The notes beneath the pieces are model-generated. The model made no database searches. It was not told the origin of the DNA and was given only the letters and a program-made list of their open reading frames with translations. From Candidatus Gallimonas merdigallinarum (lineage in GTDB: Bacteria > Bacillota > Clostridia > Christensenellales > Borkfalkiaceae), in NCBI GenBank assembly GCA_904373325.1, contig CAJFFP010000011.1:1-55522 (forward strand): a DNA stretch of 55,522 bases. The letters run 5' to 3'. Position numbers and translations under genes: made by a program. Of the stretch, positions 32,833 to 42,576 are shown one piece after another. The stretch's first letter is position 1, and every line of letters starts with the position of its first letter.

Positions 32833-35800
32833 TCACATTTCGATTTCGCGGCAGCGCGCAATGTTGACGATGCGCGCGCGCACGGTGTTTTCGTCCACCC
32901 GCATCACGCGGGCGACCGCCTTTTTATACAGCGCAATCTGGACGGCGTACTTTGCTCTGAGCGCGTCGTCGCCCAGCGCGGAATATTTGTAGTCGATGAT
33001 GAGATACCCCGCCTCGTCCTCGCACAGAAGGTCGATCGCGCCCTGAAAGACGATCTCGTCCGCCGCGGAGACGGGAAGCAGTTCGTTCGCCCGCAGATTG
33101 ACGAGGAAGGTCTGTTCCCGCCAGATCCGCCGCCCCGCGAGCGCGGCAAGGCAGGAAAGAGACAGAATTTTATCCAGCTGCGAAACGTTTAAAAGCGCGA
33201 TCTGCCCGGGCGGGAGCACGCCCCCTTCCGCCATGCGCGCAAGCTCCTCCGCGCCGCTCCGCCCGAACCGGACGTGTTGCAGGAAGGCATGATAGGCGAT
33301 CCCCGCGTCCTTCGAGGTCGTCGGCTCATCCTCGGGCGTCAGCGTGTTTAACGCGCTTTCCTGCGACCAATCGCGGACATGGCTGCGCGATTCGTCCTGC
33401 ATGAGCGCGGTTGCGGAGCTTTTGACGGGCAGCCGCACGCTCTCTTCGTGCGCGTACGGACGGGCGTAGGCAGCGAGAATGCGCTCTACCGCGGCGGGGT
33501 CGGGCTTGCCTGCGAGCGCGCGCCGCGCAAGGGGCGGGCGTTCCGTCTCCTCCTCCGCCGCAATGTAATCCTGCAAGGCGGAGAAATCGAAAAAGTCGGC
33601 AAAGCACCGCGCGAACGCGGGGGAAAGCGCGCCGCCGCTCCCCTCTTTGAAGAGGATATGCAGGCGGTAGCGGGCGCGGGTCATGCCCACGTACAGCAGA
33701 TTGCGCTCCTGTTTGCGCTCTTCGGCAAGTTCGTGGAGCGCGGCGGCGCGGCGCAGCACCGTGCCGTAGACGAGCTTATTTTCAATGTCGTACGACTTGG
33801 GCGCGGCAAGATATTGTTCGGTGAAGAGCACCTCGTCGCGCTCCTCCCCGCCGCGGAAGCGCACGTCCGTTCCCGCGAGAATGACGACGGGGTATTCCAG
33901 CCCCTTGGAGGCGTGCATGGTGACGACGCGGACGGCGTTGTCGCCGCCGCTCTCGGAGAACCCGAGGGAGAACCCCGTCGCTTTGAGGCGGGCGAGGAAG
34001 GTATGTACGTCCGTTTCCGCACCCTCCGCCGCCAGACGGCGGACGCGGGCAAGGCGGCTCGCGCCGCCCTCCTTCGCCGCGATTTGCGCCTCCAATCCGA
34101 GCGAGAGCAGCTCGTTCATGACCTCTTCCGCCGTGCGGATACGGGCGTGGGCGCGCAGTTCCTCCGCAAGCGCGAAAAAGGCGTTTGCCTTGCGCGAGAT
34201 TTCGTCGTCGCGCGTATCGCGGTAGACGGCGAGCGCGGCGCGGAAGGTAGAAGTACGCGCGTCCTTTGCGGGGAACGCGGCGCGGACGGCGGTCAGCTCC
34301 GCCTCGCTGAACCCGCCGACCGCCGAGAGGAGCGCGGTGACGAGGGGAATATCCTGCTGCGCGTTGTCGAGCCAGGAGAGCCAATCGAGCACGAGCCGCG
34401 CCTCGAAAAAGTCGCAGATATTCACCTCCGCCGCCGTGGAGACGGGGATCCCCCGCTCGCTCAGCGCGCGCACGATGCTCTCCGCCTCGCCCGCGCGGCG
34501 GCGCGTGAGCACCGCAATATCGCCGTAGCAGACGCGCTTTACCCGCTTTTCCTCGTCGGGTTCGTCCGCGTCGTACCACGTTCCGCTCCCGCACTCCTCT
34601 TCCACGAGCCGCACCACCCGTTCGGCGAGCGCGTCCGTGCGGACGCGCCCCGTATGTTCGAGGACGGAATACACCTCGTCGGGCGTCTCCTTTTCCCGCT
34701 TTTCCTTGGGAACGATGTGCAGTTTCACCGCGCCGCGGTGCGTTCCGTACCGCTCGCCGCCGCGCATGGGAACGTAGTCGGGCGAGAGCGCGGAAAACAC
34801 GCGGTTGACCGCTTCGAGCACGGCGGACGACGAACGGAAATTGGCGGAGAGACGGAGCGAGGAAGGGAGAGACTTCTCCTTGTTCTCGAAAAACTCCGAA
34901 TTGCTTCCGCGGAATCCGTAGATCGCCTGCTTCGCGTCCCCCACGAAGAACACCTCGTCGCCGCCGAGCGCGGTCAGAATGCTGTCCTGCACGGGGTTGA
35001 CGTCCTGATACTCGTCCACGAACACGGCGGAGTATTTTGCGCGGATCTCCCCGCGCGCCTGCTCGTTTTCAAGGATTTTCAGCGCAAACTGTTCGAGGTC
35101 GTTGTAGTCCAGAACCCCCGCTTCCCGCTTTTCCTCCGTATACGCCCTGTCGTAGGCGAGCGTCAGCCTGCCGAGCGCGGCGGCGCGCCCGTTCGCGTCC
35201 AGATAGCGCGCGTATTCCTCCTCGCGGGAGGCGTAGGAAGCAAGCTCTTCCTGTATATTTTTGAGTTCCTTGCGCGCGCCCGAAAGATAGTCGATGGCGG
35301 CGCGCTCCTCGGGCGACGCTCCGCGTTTGGACGGCGTGCGCGCAAAGGGCGCGAGCGCGGCGGCGCGCGCTTTCATTGCAAACAGATTTTCCGTCAGAAG
35401 TGATTCGCACGCCTCTTCCAGCGCGTCCGCCGCGGCGGAGAACTTCTCCCCGAGCGCGGCATACAGCAACCCCCGCACGGAAAGCCCCCGCCCGATCTCT
35501 TGCAGGCGGGCGCAAAGGTCTCCCGCAAGGCGGGAACAGACCTCGCCGAACGCGTCCCGCGCGCCCATGGAGGCGAGCTTTTCCTCGTATCCCGCCAGCC
35601 CGCGCGCCTGCGCGTGCAGACCGCGGACGACGGTGCGGAGCGCGTCGTCCTTTTTCTTGCGGAAATAGACGGAGAGCAGCGATCTGAACTCCGCGCTCTC
35701 CTCTTCGTACGCCGTCTCGAACACGGACTCCATCGCGCGGGAGGCAAGCTCCATGCACGCGGCGTCGTCCGGTCCGACCACGCGGAAGGCGGGATCTGCC

Positions 35801-36150
35801 CCGACCAGATAGAAATAGGTGCGCACCAGACGGGCGCAGAAGGCGTGTATGGTGCTGATCTCGGCGAGCGGGAGCGCCGCGAGCTGCGCTTTGAGCCGTT
35901 CGCGCTCCTCGCCGCTCCGTTCCCCGATGCCCTTCAAAAGCGCCTTTCTGAGCCGCTCGCGCATCTGCGCCGCCGCCTTGTTGGTGAATGTGACGGCGAG
36001 AATGCTCTTCACGTCCGTTCCGCCGAGCACGAGGGCGACGAGCCGCTCGATCATGACGAACGTTTTTCCGCTCCCCGCCGAGGCGGAGACGATCACGTTT
36101 CCGCGCGCCCCGATCGCGCGCTCCTGTTCGGGGGTGAGAGATACGCTCAT
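32833..36150 (-). CDS. addA: ATP-dependent helicase/nuclease subunit A
   Basis: AddA is the helicase and one nuclease of the AddAB complex that resects double-strand breaks and recognises Chi. The 1105-residue protein has UvrD-type motifs: Walker A in VSASAGSGKTFVMIERL near residue 22, Walker B in AVFVDEYQDVNPVQDSIL near 380 and VVTMHASKGLEYPVVILAG near 735. A C-terminal RecB-like nuclease is seen in AIDLLCEDEAGYLIIDYKYS near 1050. The ATG at 36150 with GAGGGAAGG upstream overlaps the addB stop (ATGA). Confidence 0.95.
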   Translation of the reverse strand: MSVSLTPEQERAIGARGNVIVSASAGSGKTFVMIERLVALVLGGTDVKSILAVTFTNKAAAQMRERLRKALLKGIGERSGEERERLKAQLAALPLAEISTIHAFCARLVRTYFYLVGADPAFRVVGPDDAACMELASRAMESVFETAYEEESAEFRSLLSVYFRKKKDDALRTVVRGLHAQARGLAGYEEKLASMGARDAFGEVCSRLAGDLCARLQEIGRGLSVRGLLYAALGEKFSAAADALEEACESLLTENLFAMKARAAALAPFARTPSKRGASPEERAAIDYLSGARKELKNIQEELASYASREEEYARYLDANGRAAALGRLTLAYDRAYTEEKREAGVLDYNDLEQFALKILENEQARGEIRAKYSAVFVDEYQDVNPVQDSILTALGGDEVFFVGDAKQAIYGFRGSNSEFFENKEKSLPSSLRLSANFRSSSAVLEAVNRVFSALSPDYVPMRGGERYGTHRGAVKLHIVPKEKREKETPDEVYSVLEHTGRVRTDALAERVVRLVEEECGSGTWYDADEPDEEKRVKRVCYGDIAVLTRRRAGEAESIVRALSERGIPVSTAAEVNICDFFEARLVLDWLSWLDNAQQDIPLVTALLSAVGGFSEAELTAVRAAFPAKDARTSTFRAALAVYRDTRDDEISRKANAFFALAEELRAHARIRTAEEVMNELLSLGLEAQIAAKEGGASRLARVRRLAAEGAETDVHTFLARLKATGFSLGFSESGGDNAVRVVTMHASKGLEYPVVILAGTDVRFRGGEERDEVLFTEQYLAAPKSYDIENKLVYGTVLRRAAALHELAEERKQERNLLYVGMTRARYRLHILFKEGSGGALSPAFARCFADFFDFSALQDYIAAEEETERPPLARRALAGKPDPAAVERILAAYARPYAHEESVRLPVKSSATALMQDESRSHVRDWSQESALNTLTPEDEPTTSKDAGIAYHAFLQHVRFGRSGAEELARMAEGGVLPPGQIALLNVSQLDKILSLSCLAALAGRRIWREQTFLVNLRANELLPVSAADEIVFQGAIDLLCEDEAGYLIIDYKYSALGDDALRAKYAVQIALYKKAVARVMRVDENTVRARIVNIARCREIEM

Positions 36151-39100
36151 TCCTTCCCTCCTTTGGCGCGCGCTACGGCGGCGATCCCTTCGCAGGTCAC
36201 GCCCGTCTCCTTGCGCGGCGCGCCCACAAACCCGCACGCCCCGCGGAACGCGCAGTAATCGCACGCGCCCTCATAGGGCGACGGACGGACGTTCCCGCCC
36301 GCCATCTCCTCTTCCGCGCGCGCGGCGACGAGGCGCGCGTACGAAAGAAAGTCCGTAAATATATCCTCATCCATGCCGCGGCGGGAGTTGCTCTCGAAAA
36401 ACGCGCTCTCGCCCTCGGGATTGACGTCCATGAGGGCGCGCACCCGCTCCGAGCGGTTGAAAAATCCCTGCATACGGAATTTCGCGTCCTCGGGCGCGGT
36501 GAACTTGTCCTCCGCGGGGAAGTAGAACGCCCCCGCGGGCTTTTTCCCGTCCGCCGCCGCCAGCAGATAGAGTTCGAGCTGCAAGCTCCTGCCCGTGTAG
36601 TACGCGGCGGGCGCGGGGTCGAAATGCCCCGTCTTATAGTCGATGACGCGCACATAGTCCTCCGCCTCGTCCACGCGGTCGATGCGCCCCTTCATGTGCA
36701 GATCGGGCAGGCGGATCGTCCCCTCGTTCTCTTTCACGCGGAAGGCAGAGCCTTTGAGCTGACGGTACGCCGCCGCCGCGATCTCGGCGCACTCGGCAAG
36801 CAGGCGTTCCGCCGCGTACGCTCCGGACTTGGTATCGGCAAACGCCGCGTAGCGCGGGCTTTCGAGCAGGCTCCTGCCCGCCGCGACGGCTTCCTTCCGG
36901 CACGCCTCTTCCGATTGCATACCGCCGATTTTCGGCGCGATCATATCGAGCACGGCGTGGACGAAATCGCCCGTATCGCGCGCGAGAACGGGGCGTTCCT
37001 CGCGCTCTTTCAGGCGCAGAACGTTCTTTAAAAAACCCGCGTACGGGCAGGCGAAATAGCTTTCCAGAAGGGTGGGCGACGCCTCGGAGGCGAAATACAG
37101 CCTGCCCGCCTCGGGAACAGACGGCTTTTCCGCGCCCCCCGCGGCGGCAAGGTGATCCCCCTCGCCCGCACGTTTGAGCGCCTCGTACAGTGAGGCGTAG
37201 GCGGATGCGTCGTCCGAACGCCCCTCTTCAAACGCCGCTCTCTGCGCGAGCAGCCGCATCTGCGCGGGCAGCGCCTCGGCGCAGTCGTACGGGAACGCGG
37301 AGGGCGCGGGCGCGGGCGTGAGGAGCTGTAAAACGTACGCCGTGAGTTCGCTCGCCGCCGTCTCCTCCCCGCGCTTGCGGAGCGGACGGCTGAGAAAGAG
37401 CGCGCGGGAAAACGCGCAGGCGTTGAGCGCGAGCGATTCGCGGGCGCGCGCGTTGACGACGGCGATGGCAGGCTCGATCTCCACGCTCAGCGAGGAGAGC
37501 CGCCCGATCTCGCCGTCGGTGATGACGGCGGTATCCGCGCTCACGGCGGGGAGCGCGTCCGTCAGTCCCGTCAGAAAGAGCGTTTTCACGCGGGCGAAGC
37601 GGCTCTTCGTGGCGTCGCCCACGAACACCGCGTCCGCCGCGGCGGGGATCATGGCGCATTTTAAGGCGTTCGCGCCGCTTTCAAAGAGCGCGGCGAACTC
37701 GCGCGCCGTGAAGGTGCGCCCGCCCGCGACCGTCTCTGTTTCGGAGAGGATATTTTCCAGCGGGGCGAGGGAGAGAAAGCTCTTTTCCGCGCCCTCAAAG
37801 CGCGCCGCAAGCGTTTCGCATACGCGCTCCGCCCCGACGAGCGCGGCAAGATCGCGCACGCCTCTGACGAACGCACTCCCCTTGCCCGAACGCGGGAAAC
37901 AGGCGAGGATATTTAAGAGTTTTTCGCGGCAGCGTTCCAATTCGGGGATATCCTGCTCGAATCCCGCCGCGTCCTTGCGGACGGCGCGCCGCGCGCCCCC
38001 CCGCCAGCCGCCGTATTTCATGAGATAGTTGCGGTATATATCGCTCTCCCCGAAGCAGACGTTGGAAAGCGCCGCGTCCACGGACGCGGGCAGACAGCCG
38101 TCCGCCACCGCCGCAAGCACGCTCAATACGAACGCGCAGAACGGATGACGGGAGAACGGTCGTTTTACGTCCGCGGTATAGGGGATATGTTGCGCGGAGA
38201 ACGCCTTGCCCATCGCGGCGAAACTCCCCTCGTCGGGTACGAGCACGGCGATCTCCCGCCAGCGCGCCCCCTCCGCCGCGCTCTTTTTGACGAGCGCGGC
38301 AACGCGCTCCGCCTCCTCCGACTCGTCCGCCGCGGTAAACGCGAAAACGGACTGCGAAGGGCGTTTTCCGCCGCGCACGTAGTGATCGGGCGAGAACAGC
38401 CCGCCGTGCAGGACGCGGGCGTCCCCTTCCAGCGAACAGGCAAGGCGGGTTTCGGACACCTCGTCCGCCTCGCGCGCGACCGAACGGAAGATGCGCGCCC
38501 CCTCGCCCGTGTAGAGCGCCTCCGCGCCCGCGAGGAACACGCCCGTCACGCTGCGCGCGTGCAGGCACGCCGCGCGGACGCCCTCCGCCGCCTGCCGCGT
38601 AAAGGACGGGAAGGCGAAAAAGGTCACGTTCGTATCCGCAAGCGCGCCCGATGCGATCTTTTCGGGCAGGAGCGCAAGATAGCCGTTCTCGTCCAGCAGC
38701 CCGTTCCGATGCAGAAACGCCGTATATTCGTCGAGCACGAGGGCGAGATCGGTGAGTTTGACGCGCAGCATTCCGTCCGTCTGCGCCGCCCCTTCGCGGA
38801 GCATCTCCGCGCTGACGCGGGAGGCGGAGAGCTGGGCGATCGTCTCGTACACCGCTTCGGCGGCGCGGGCGGAAAAACAGCCGAGCCGCCCCTCCGCCTC
38901 CGAAAGGATGGCGGAGACCGCCATGACCGAGCCGTGCTTGGAAAGCACTCTGCGCTCGCCCGAAAGAAAGCGCGCGAACGTGGAGACCTCCGTCAGGAAC
39001 GTCCCGCCCGAGGGCGCGAGCACGGCGCGCTCGGCGAGCAGCGTCAGCCCGTCCTCGCAGAAGATGAGATTTTTTTCGCCCCGCGCTTCTTTTTCCGCCG

Positions 39101-39161
39101 CGTCCTTTCCGAGAAAGGCGAGCGCGTCGTCCAGCGTGGGCGCTTCGATGAGCCTTACCAT
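36147..39161 (-). CDS. addB: ATP-dependent helicase/nuclease subunit B
   Basis: AddB is the Chi-scanning partner with the second nuclease. The 1004-residue protein ends in a RecB-like nuclease with GRIDRVDEAEDYVRVIDYKTG-type residues (near 845-865). Cys in YFACPYAGFLKN near 725, together with CDYCAFRGACGF near 970-981, form the expected 4Fe-4S clamp. The N-terminus begins RLIEAPTLDDALAFL and shows no Walker A, unlike Bacillus AddB, so its inactive helicase half seems more degenerate. A possible promoter (TATAAT at 39215..39210 with a weak -35) precedes it. Confidence 0.92.
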   Translation of the reverse strand: MVRLIEAPTLDDALAFLGKDAAEKEARGEKNLIFCEDGLTLLAERAVLAPSGGTFLTEVSTFARFLSGERRVLSKHGSVMAVSAILSEAEGRLGCFSARAAEAVYETIAQLSASRVSAEMLREGAAQTDGMLRVKLTDLALVLDEYTAFLHRNGLLDENGYLALLPEKIASGALADTNVTFFAFPSFTRQAAEGVRAACLHARSVTGVFLAGAEALYTGEGARIFRSVAREADEVSETRLACSLEGDARVLHGGLFSPDHYVRGGKRPSQSVFAFTAADESEEAERVAALVKKSAAEGARWREIAVLVPDEGSFAAMGKAFSAQHIPYTADVKRPFSRHPFCAFVLSVLAAVADGCLPASVDAALSNVCFGESDIYRNYLMKYGGWRGGARRAVRKDAAGFEQDIPELERCREKLLNILACFPRSGKGSAFVRGVRDLAALVGAERVCETLAARFEGAEKSFLSLAPLENILSETETVAGGRTFTAREFAALFESGANALKCAMIPAAADAVFVGDATKSRFARVKTLFLTGLTDALPAVSADTAVITDGEIGRLSSLSVEIEPAIAVVNARARESLALNACAFSRALFLSRPLRKRGEETAASELTAYVLQLLTPAPAPSAFPYDCAEALPAQMRLLAQRAAFEEGRSDDASAYASLYEALKRAGEGDHLAAAGGAEKPSVPEAGRLYFASEASPTLLESYFACPYAGFLKNVLRLKEREERPVLARDTGDFVHAVLDMIAPKIGGMQSEEACRKEAVAAGRSLLESPRYAAFADTKSGAYAAERLLAECAEIAAAAYRQLKGSAFRVKENEGTIRLPDLHMKGRIDRVDEAEDYVRVIDYKTGHFDPAPAAYYTGRSLQLELYLLAAADGKKPAGAFYFPAEDKFTAPEDAKFRMQGFFNRSERVRALMDVNPEGESAFFESNSRRGMDEDIFTDFLSYARLVAARAEEEMAGGNVRPSPYEGACDYCAFRGACGFVGAPRKETGVTCEGIAAVARAKGGKE

Positions 39162-39269
39162 GCTCCCCTCCGCATTTTCTCCTGAGATAGAATTTTTCCT
39201 ATTATAGCAATTATACCATATTTTCGGCGTACTTTTCACAAAAATTTCCCCGTATTTCGCCGATTATTT

Positions 39270-39298
39270 TTTACAAACGGAAATTTTTATGCTATACT
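39270..39298 (+). promoter_or_regulatory. Promoter of the lipoprotein gene
   Basis: TTTACA (39270..39275), 17-bp spacer, TATACT (39293..39298), about 45 bp before the lipoprotein start. Confidence 0.78.
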
Positions 39299-39342
39299 GT
39301 ATCCGTTCGGGGCATCGGATGCCCCCATATTGGAGAATTTCT

Positions 39343-40329
39343 ATGAAAAAAAGACGTTTCGCCTGTCTTGCGCTCGCCGCGCCCGTCCTTCTTCTGGCGG
39401 GATGCGCCGGCGGCACGAGCCGGCTCACCCTTTCGGCAAACTGGTACTCCGCTTCCGACATCACGAGCAACATCTCGAACACGTCCGAAAAGCTCGAATA
39501 CTCCGTTTCGTTTGAATCGACGGGGACGGACGCGCTCACGCTCAGCTACGATCCCGGAAAGTACACCGTCGAACTGCGCAACGATACCGTCAACACCGGA
39601 ACGCGCGTCGAGCAGTGCTACTACCTCTCCACCCGCCTCGAAATCACGGGCAGATACATCGTCAACGGCGAAACGGGCGAGGACTTTACCGACGTCGTGA
39701 CTTCGGAAGCGTGGTTTCTGGACGTGACCACCGAACTTCGCCCCGTAAAGAGCGTGAAAAAGGTGCTCACGCACTCGGCGACCAACTCCGCGCCCGACAA
39801 GCCCGAAAACGCGTATACCGTCTATGAATACACCTATACGACGACGTACAACGAGGACTGCTCCGAGGCGCAGATCAAGATCGAGTACACCCGGCCCGAG
39901 GAAGTTCCCGTACAGGAAGTTACGGTGGACGTCACGGGAGACGGGAGCTATCTCGACAACGAGACCATTCTCTTTGCGATGCGCGGCATCAGCCCCTCCG
40001 TCGCAAGTACGTTCCGCACGATCAACCCCGTTGCGCAGACGCAGGTAAGCTGCGGCATGACCGCCGTTCCCACGACGGAAAGCGGCAAGCAGTACACGTT
40101 CGCCGTCAACGGCGCGCCCGCAGACCGCACGCCGGACGTCTACTCGTTCACGATCGGATACAGCGGCAACTATGCGGGGCAGACGCAGGAACTGACCTAC
40201 GCCGCCAAGGTGACGGAAGGCGGCGTGAACACCTACCGCAACGTGCTTCTCGAAATGCGCGTACCCGCGCTGCAATCGCTCGGCACGCTCGTCTATAAAC
40301 TGACGAGCGCGGAATTCAACGGCAAATAA
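39343..40329 (+). CDS. Hypothetical lipoprotein
   Basis: A 328-residue exported protein. MKKRRFACLALAAPVLLLAG followed by Cys21 is a clear lipoprotein signal peptide with lipobox LLAGC, so it should be anchored outside the membrane. The rest is rich in Thr, Ser and beta-strand patterns, with no domain I recognise. The start at 39343 is set by the signal peptide and by GGAG eight bases upstream; the in-frame ATG at 39289 lies in the promoter. It stands alone between divergent addBA and convergent hpt. Confidence 0.82.
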   Translation: MKKRRFACLALAAPVLLLAGCAGGTSRLTLSANWYSASDITSNISNTSEKLEYSVSFESTGTDALTLSYDPGKYTVELRNDTVNTGTRVEQCYYLSTRLEITGRYIVNGETGEDFTDVVTSEAWFLDVTTELRPVKSVKKVLTHSATNSAPDKPENAYTVYEYTYTTTYNEDCSEAQIKIEYTRPEEVPVQEVTVDVTGDGSYLDNETILFAMRGISPSVASTFRTINPVAQTQVSCGMTAVPTTESGKQYTFAVNGAPADRTPDVYSFTIGYSGNYAGQTQELTYAAKVTEGGVNTYRNVLLEMRVPALQSLGTLVYKLTSAEFNGK

Positions 40330-40347
40330 TCTCCGACAGAACATGAA

Positions 40348-40380
40348 CCCCCGCGGCGGAATGCCGCGGGGGATTTTTTT
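40348..40380 (+). terminator. Terminator of the lipoprotein gene
   Basis: Ten-bp stem CCCCCGCGGC/GCCGCGGGGG with GGAAT loop, followed by ATTTTTTT, 19 bp after the stop. Confidence 0.93.
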
Positions 40381-40918
40381 ACGATTCGTAAACGTCGCGT
40401 CTGAGCGCGGCAATATAGGGCAGATTGCGGTAACGCTCCGCATAGTCCAGCCCGTACCCGACGAGGAAGGCGTCCTCCACGACGAAACAGGTGAAATCCG
40501 CCGAAACGTTCACCTTGCGGCGGGAAGGCTTATCGAGCAAAGTCACGACGGTGAGCGATTTTGCGCCGCGCTCCGCGAAAAAGTTGCGCAGGGTCACGAG
40601 CGTCCGCCCCGTGTCCACAATGTCCTCCGCGAGAATGACGTCCCGCCCCTGCACCGAGGAAAAGAGATGTTTCTTGATTTTGGGTCTCCCCGCGGCGACC
40701 GTCTCGTTCCCGTACGAGCTGACCGCCATAAAGTCCAGCTCCACGTCCGTTTTCATGGCGCGCACCAGATCGGTGAAGAACATGACGCTCCCTTTGAGGT
40801 TGCAGACGGCGACGGGCACGCTTCCGCAAAACCTTCCGTCCAGCCACGCCGCCGCCTCCTGGACCCGCGCGGCGATCTCCTCCGCGCCGATGACGATTTT
40901 TTCGCAGTCCTTATGCAT
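40379..40918 (-). CDS. hpt: Hypoxanthine phosphoribosyltransferase
   Basis: Hpt salvages hypoxanthine (and guanine) with PRPP. The 179 residues include LKGSVMFFTDLVRAM near 43, the dipeptide region FMAVSSYGNET near 65 and the PRPP motif VILAEDIVDTGRTLV near 96-110. VGYGLDYAERYRNLPYIAAL near the end is the conserved base-pocket segment. The start overlaps tilS by eight bases; tilS-hpt pairs are classic in Firmicutes. It complements the purine operon in this window. Confidence 0.95.
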   Translation of the reverse strand: MHKDCEKIVIGAEEIAARVQEAAAWLDGRFCGSVPVAVCNLKGSVMFFTDLVRAMKTDVELDFMAVSSYGNETVAAGRPKIKKHLFSSVQGRDVILAEDIVDTGRTLVTLRNFFAERGAKSLTVVTLLDKPSRRKVNVSADFTCFVVEDAFLVGYGLDYAERYRNLPYIAALRRDVYES

Positions 40919-42215
40919 CGCCGTTTTGCTCCTTCGTATTTGCGCCGAGGGCGAGATATGCCCTCTTCTTCGTCTCTTCCGTCACTCTCACGCGGTCGGA
41001 AATCTCCACGGAAAACACCGCGAGCACTTCGCTCCCGCTTGCGACGAGCGGCAGAGCATGCCCGATCCGCGCGGGGATCTTCCTGTCCGTCAGGAATTTT
41101 TTCAGCGTCTTTCTGCCGCCGCCGCAGGGCGTGAACATATCCCCCTCCCGCCGCGTGCGCACCACGCAGTCCGCGGGAAAGGCGTCCATGTCCGCAATCA
41201 GCGCGCCCTCGACGGGCTCGCCCCATACCATGCCCGCGTACTCCCCCGTCCGAAATACGCCGTACCCAAACGGGATCTCCCCCGCCGCCACCCGTTCGGA
41301 CGGGCAGACAAAGGCGATCTTCTCCCCCTCGCGCACCGCCTCGACCGACTTGGGCAGCGTGACGCGCCGCCCGCTTTGCAGCGTTTTCAGCCGCGCGATC
41401 TCGGCAAGGTTCGCGCCCGTATAGTCGCGGGAAACGCCGCACCGTACGAGCGCTTCCAGACAGGCGCGGGAAAAGACGGGCGCGGGCAGATTGACGGGAA
41501 CGAGCGTTGCGCCACCCTCCGTTTCAACGGACGCCCGCGCGAGCGCGGTCAGGAACGCGTCGTCCTCCGCCGCGCGCGCGGCATACTCCACGAGGTGCTG
41601 CGAAGCCCGCGGCGCGATCTCCTCCAACGCGGGAAGGACGGTGCGGCGCAGACGGTTGCGCGCGAACCGCTCGTCCGCATTCGTCTCGTCCTCTGCAAAG
41701 GCGAGCGCGTGCTCGGCGGCGTACGCGTCGATCTCGGCGCGCGTCGCGTGCAGAAGCGGACGGACGATCCCCTTTCGCGCGGGAAAGACGTTCAGCCCCG
41801 CCGACGACGTTCCGCGCGCAAGGCGGAAGAGCACCGTTTCGGCGGCGTCGTCCATGTGGTGCGCCGTCGCCACCGCGTCCGCCGCGCCCTCGTCGAGGAC
41901 GCGCTGAAAACAGGCGTAGCGGAACTCCCGCCCCGTCTCTTCCAGCCCCGTTCCGTTCTCCCGCGCAAGCGCGGGAACGTCGGCGCGGAACACGCGAAGC
42001 GGCACGCCCCAATCGTCGCAGAGTTTCCCGACGAACGCAAGGTCTGCAAGCGAAGCCGCGCCGCGGATCCCGTGTTCGCAGGTGAGCGCGGAGACCGTCA
42101 TCTCCTGCTCCGCCGCGTGGGATAAGAGCGCGTGGAGCAGGCAAACCGAATCGCGCCCGCCCGAAAGCGCGACGCACACGCGTTTGCCCGCAAGTTGTTG
42201 AAAATCGACTTTCAT
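40911..42215 (-). CDS. tilS: tRNA(Ile)-lysidine synthase
   Basis: TilS converts the wobble C of tRNA-Ile(CAU) to lysidine so that it reads AUA. The PP-loop motif is VCVALSGGRDSVCLLHALL near residue 12-30. ALTCEHGIRG and VATAHHMDDAAETVLFRLARGT near 120 are typical, and the C-terminal TilS domains are present (434 residues in all). The ATG at 42215 has no convincing ribosome binding site, and the 144-bp repeat array lies immediately upstream, so its promoter is not evident. It is followed by hpt. Confidence 0.93.
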   Translation of the reverse strand: MKVDFQQLAGKRVCVALSGGRDSVCLLHALLSHAAEQEMTVSALTCEHGIRGAASLADLAFVGKLCDDWGVPLRVFRADVPALARENGTGLEETGREFRYACFQRVLDEGAADAVATAHHMDDAAETVLFRLARGTSSAGLNVFPARKGIVRPLLHATRAEIDAYAAEHALAFAEDETNADERFARNRLRRTVLPALEEIAPRASQHLVEYAARAAEDDAFLTALARASVETEGGATLVPVNLPAPVFSRACLEALVRCGVSRDYTGANLAEIARLKTLQSGRRVTLPKSVEAVREGEKIAFVCPSERVAAGEIPFGYGVFRTGEYAGMVWGEPVEGALIADMDAFPADCVVRTRREGDMFTPCGGGRKTLKKFLTDRKIPARIGHALPLVASGSEVLAVFSVEISDRVRVTEETKKRAYLALGANTKEQNGDA

Positions 42216-42240
42216 GATTTCTGAATTTTCTGAAAAGCCC

Positions 42241-42576
42241 GTCGGGGTCATCAACAAAAATGAGCACACATTCGTCTGCTCATTCCGCCCAAACTCAGCG
42301 GAATACAGACGACGGGAATACTGCACGCCTTCGGCGTTTGTGCGCCGCTACGCGCCGGACGCACCCGCACGGTTTCTCGCGCCCGTCGGGGTCATCAACA
42401 AAAATGAGCAGACATTCGTCTGCTCATTCCGCCCAAACTCAGCGGAATACAGACGACGGGAATACTGCACGCCTTCGGCGTTTGTGCGCCGCTGCGCGTC
42501 GGACGCACCCGCATGGTTTCTCGCGCCCGTCGGGGTCATCAACAAAAATGAGCAGACATTCGTCTGCTCATTCCGT
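42241..42576. repeat. 144-bp tandem repeat, 2.3 copies
   Basis: Copies begin at 42241, 42385 and 42529 (the last partial) with period 144. Each begins GTCGGGGTCATCAACAAAAA and carries a hairpin AATGAGCAGAC-ATTC-GTCTGCTCATT (exact in copies two and three). GTCGGGGTCA repeats the 3' end of the neighbouring tRNA-Glu gene in the opposite orientation. In the last copy it can pair with the tRNA end itself. The period is a multiple of three, so frames stay open through it, but no real gene is apparent. Confidence 0.92.
42544..42572 (-). terminator. Terminator behind tRNA-Glu
   Basis: On the minus strand, AATGAGCAGAC/GTCTGCTCATT (11 bp, GAAT loop) is followed by TTTTG directly after the tRNA-Glu end. 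Similar hairpins recur 144 and 288 bp further on within the tandem repeat. Confidence 0.8.

Noticed and set aside
42241..42576. CRISPR-like array
   Set aside because: The repeats are contiguous 144-bp units without unique spacers, and no cas genes are present.
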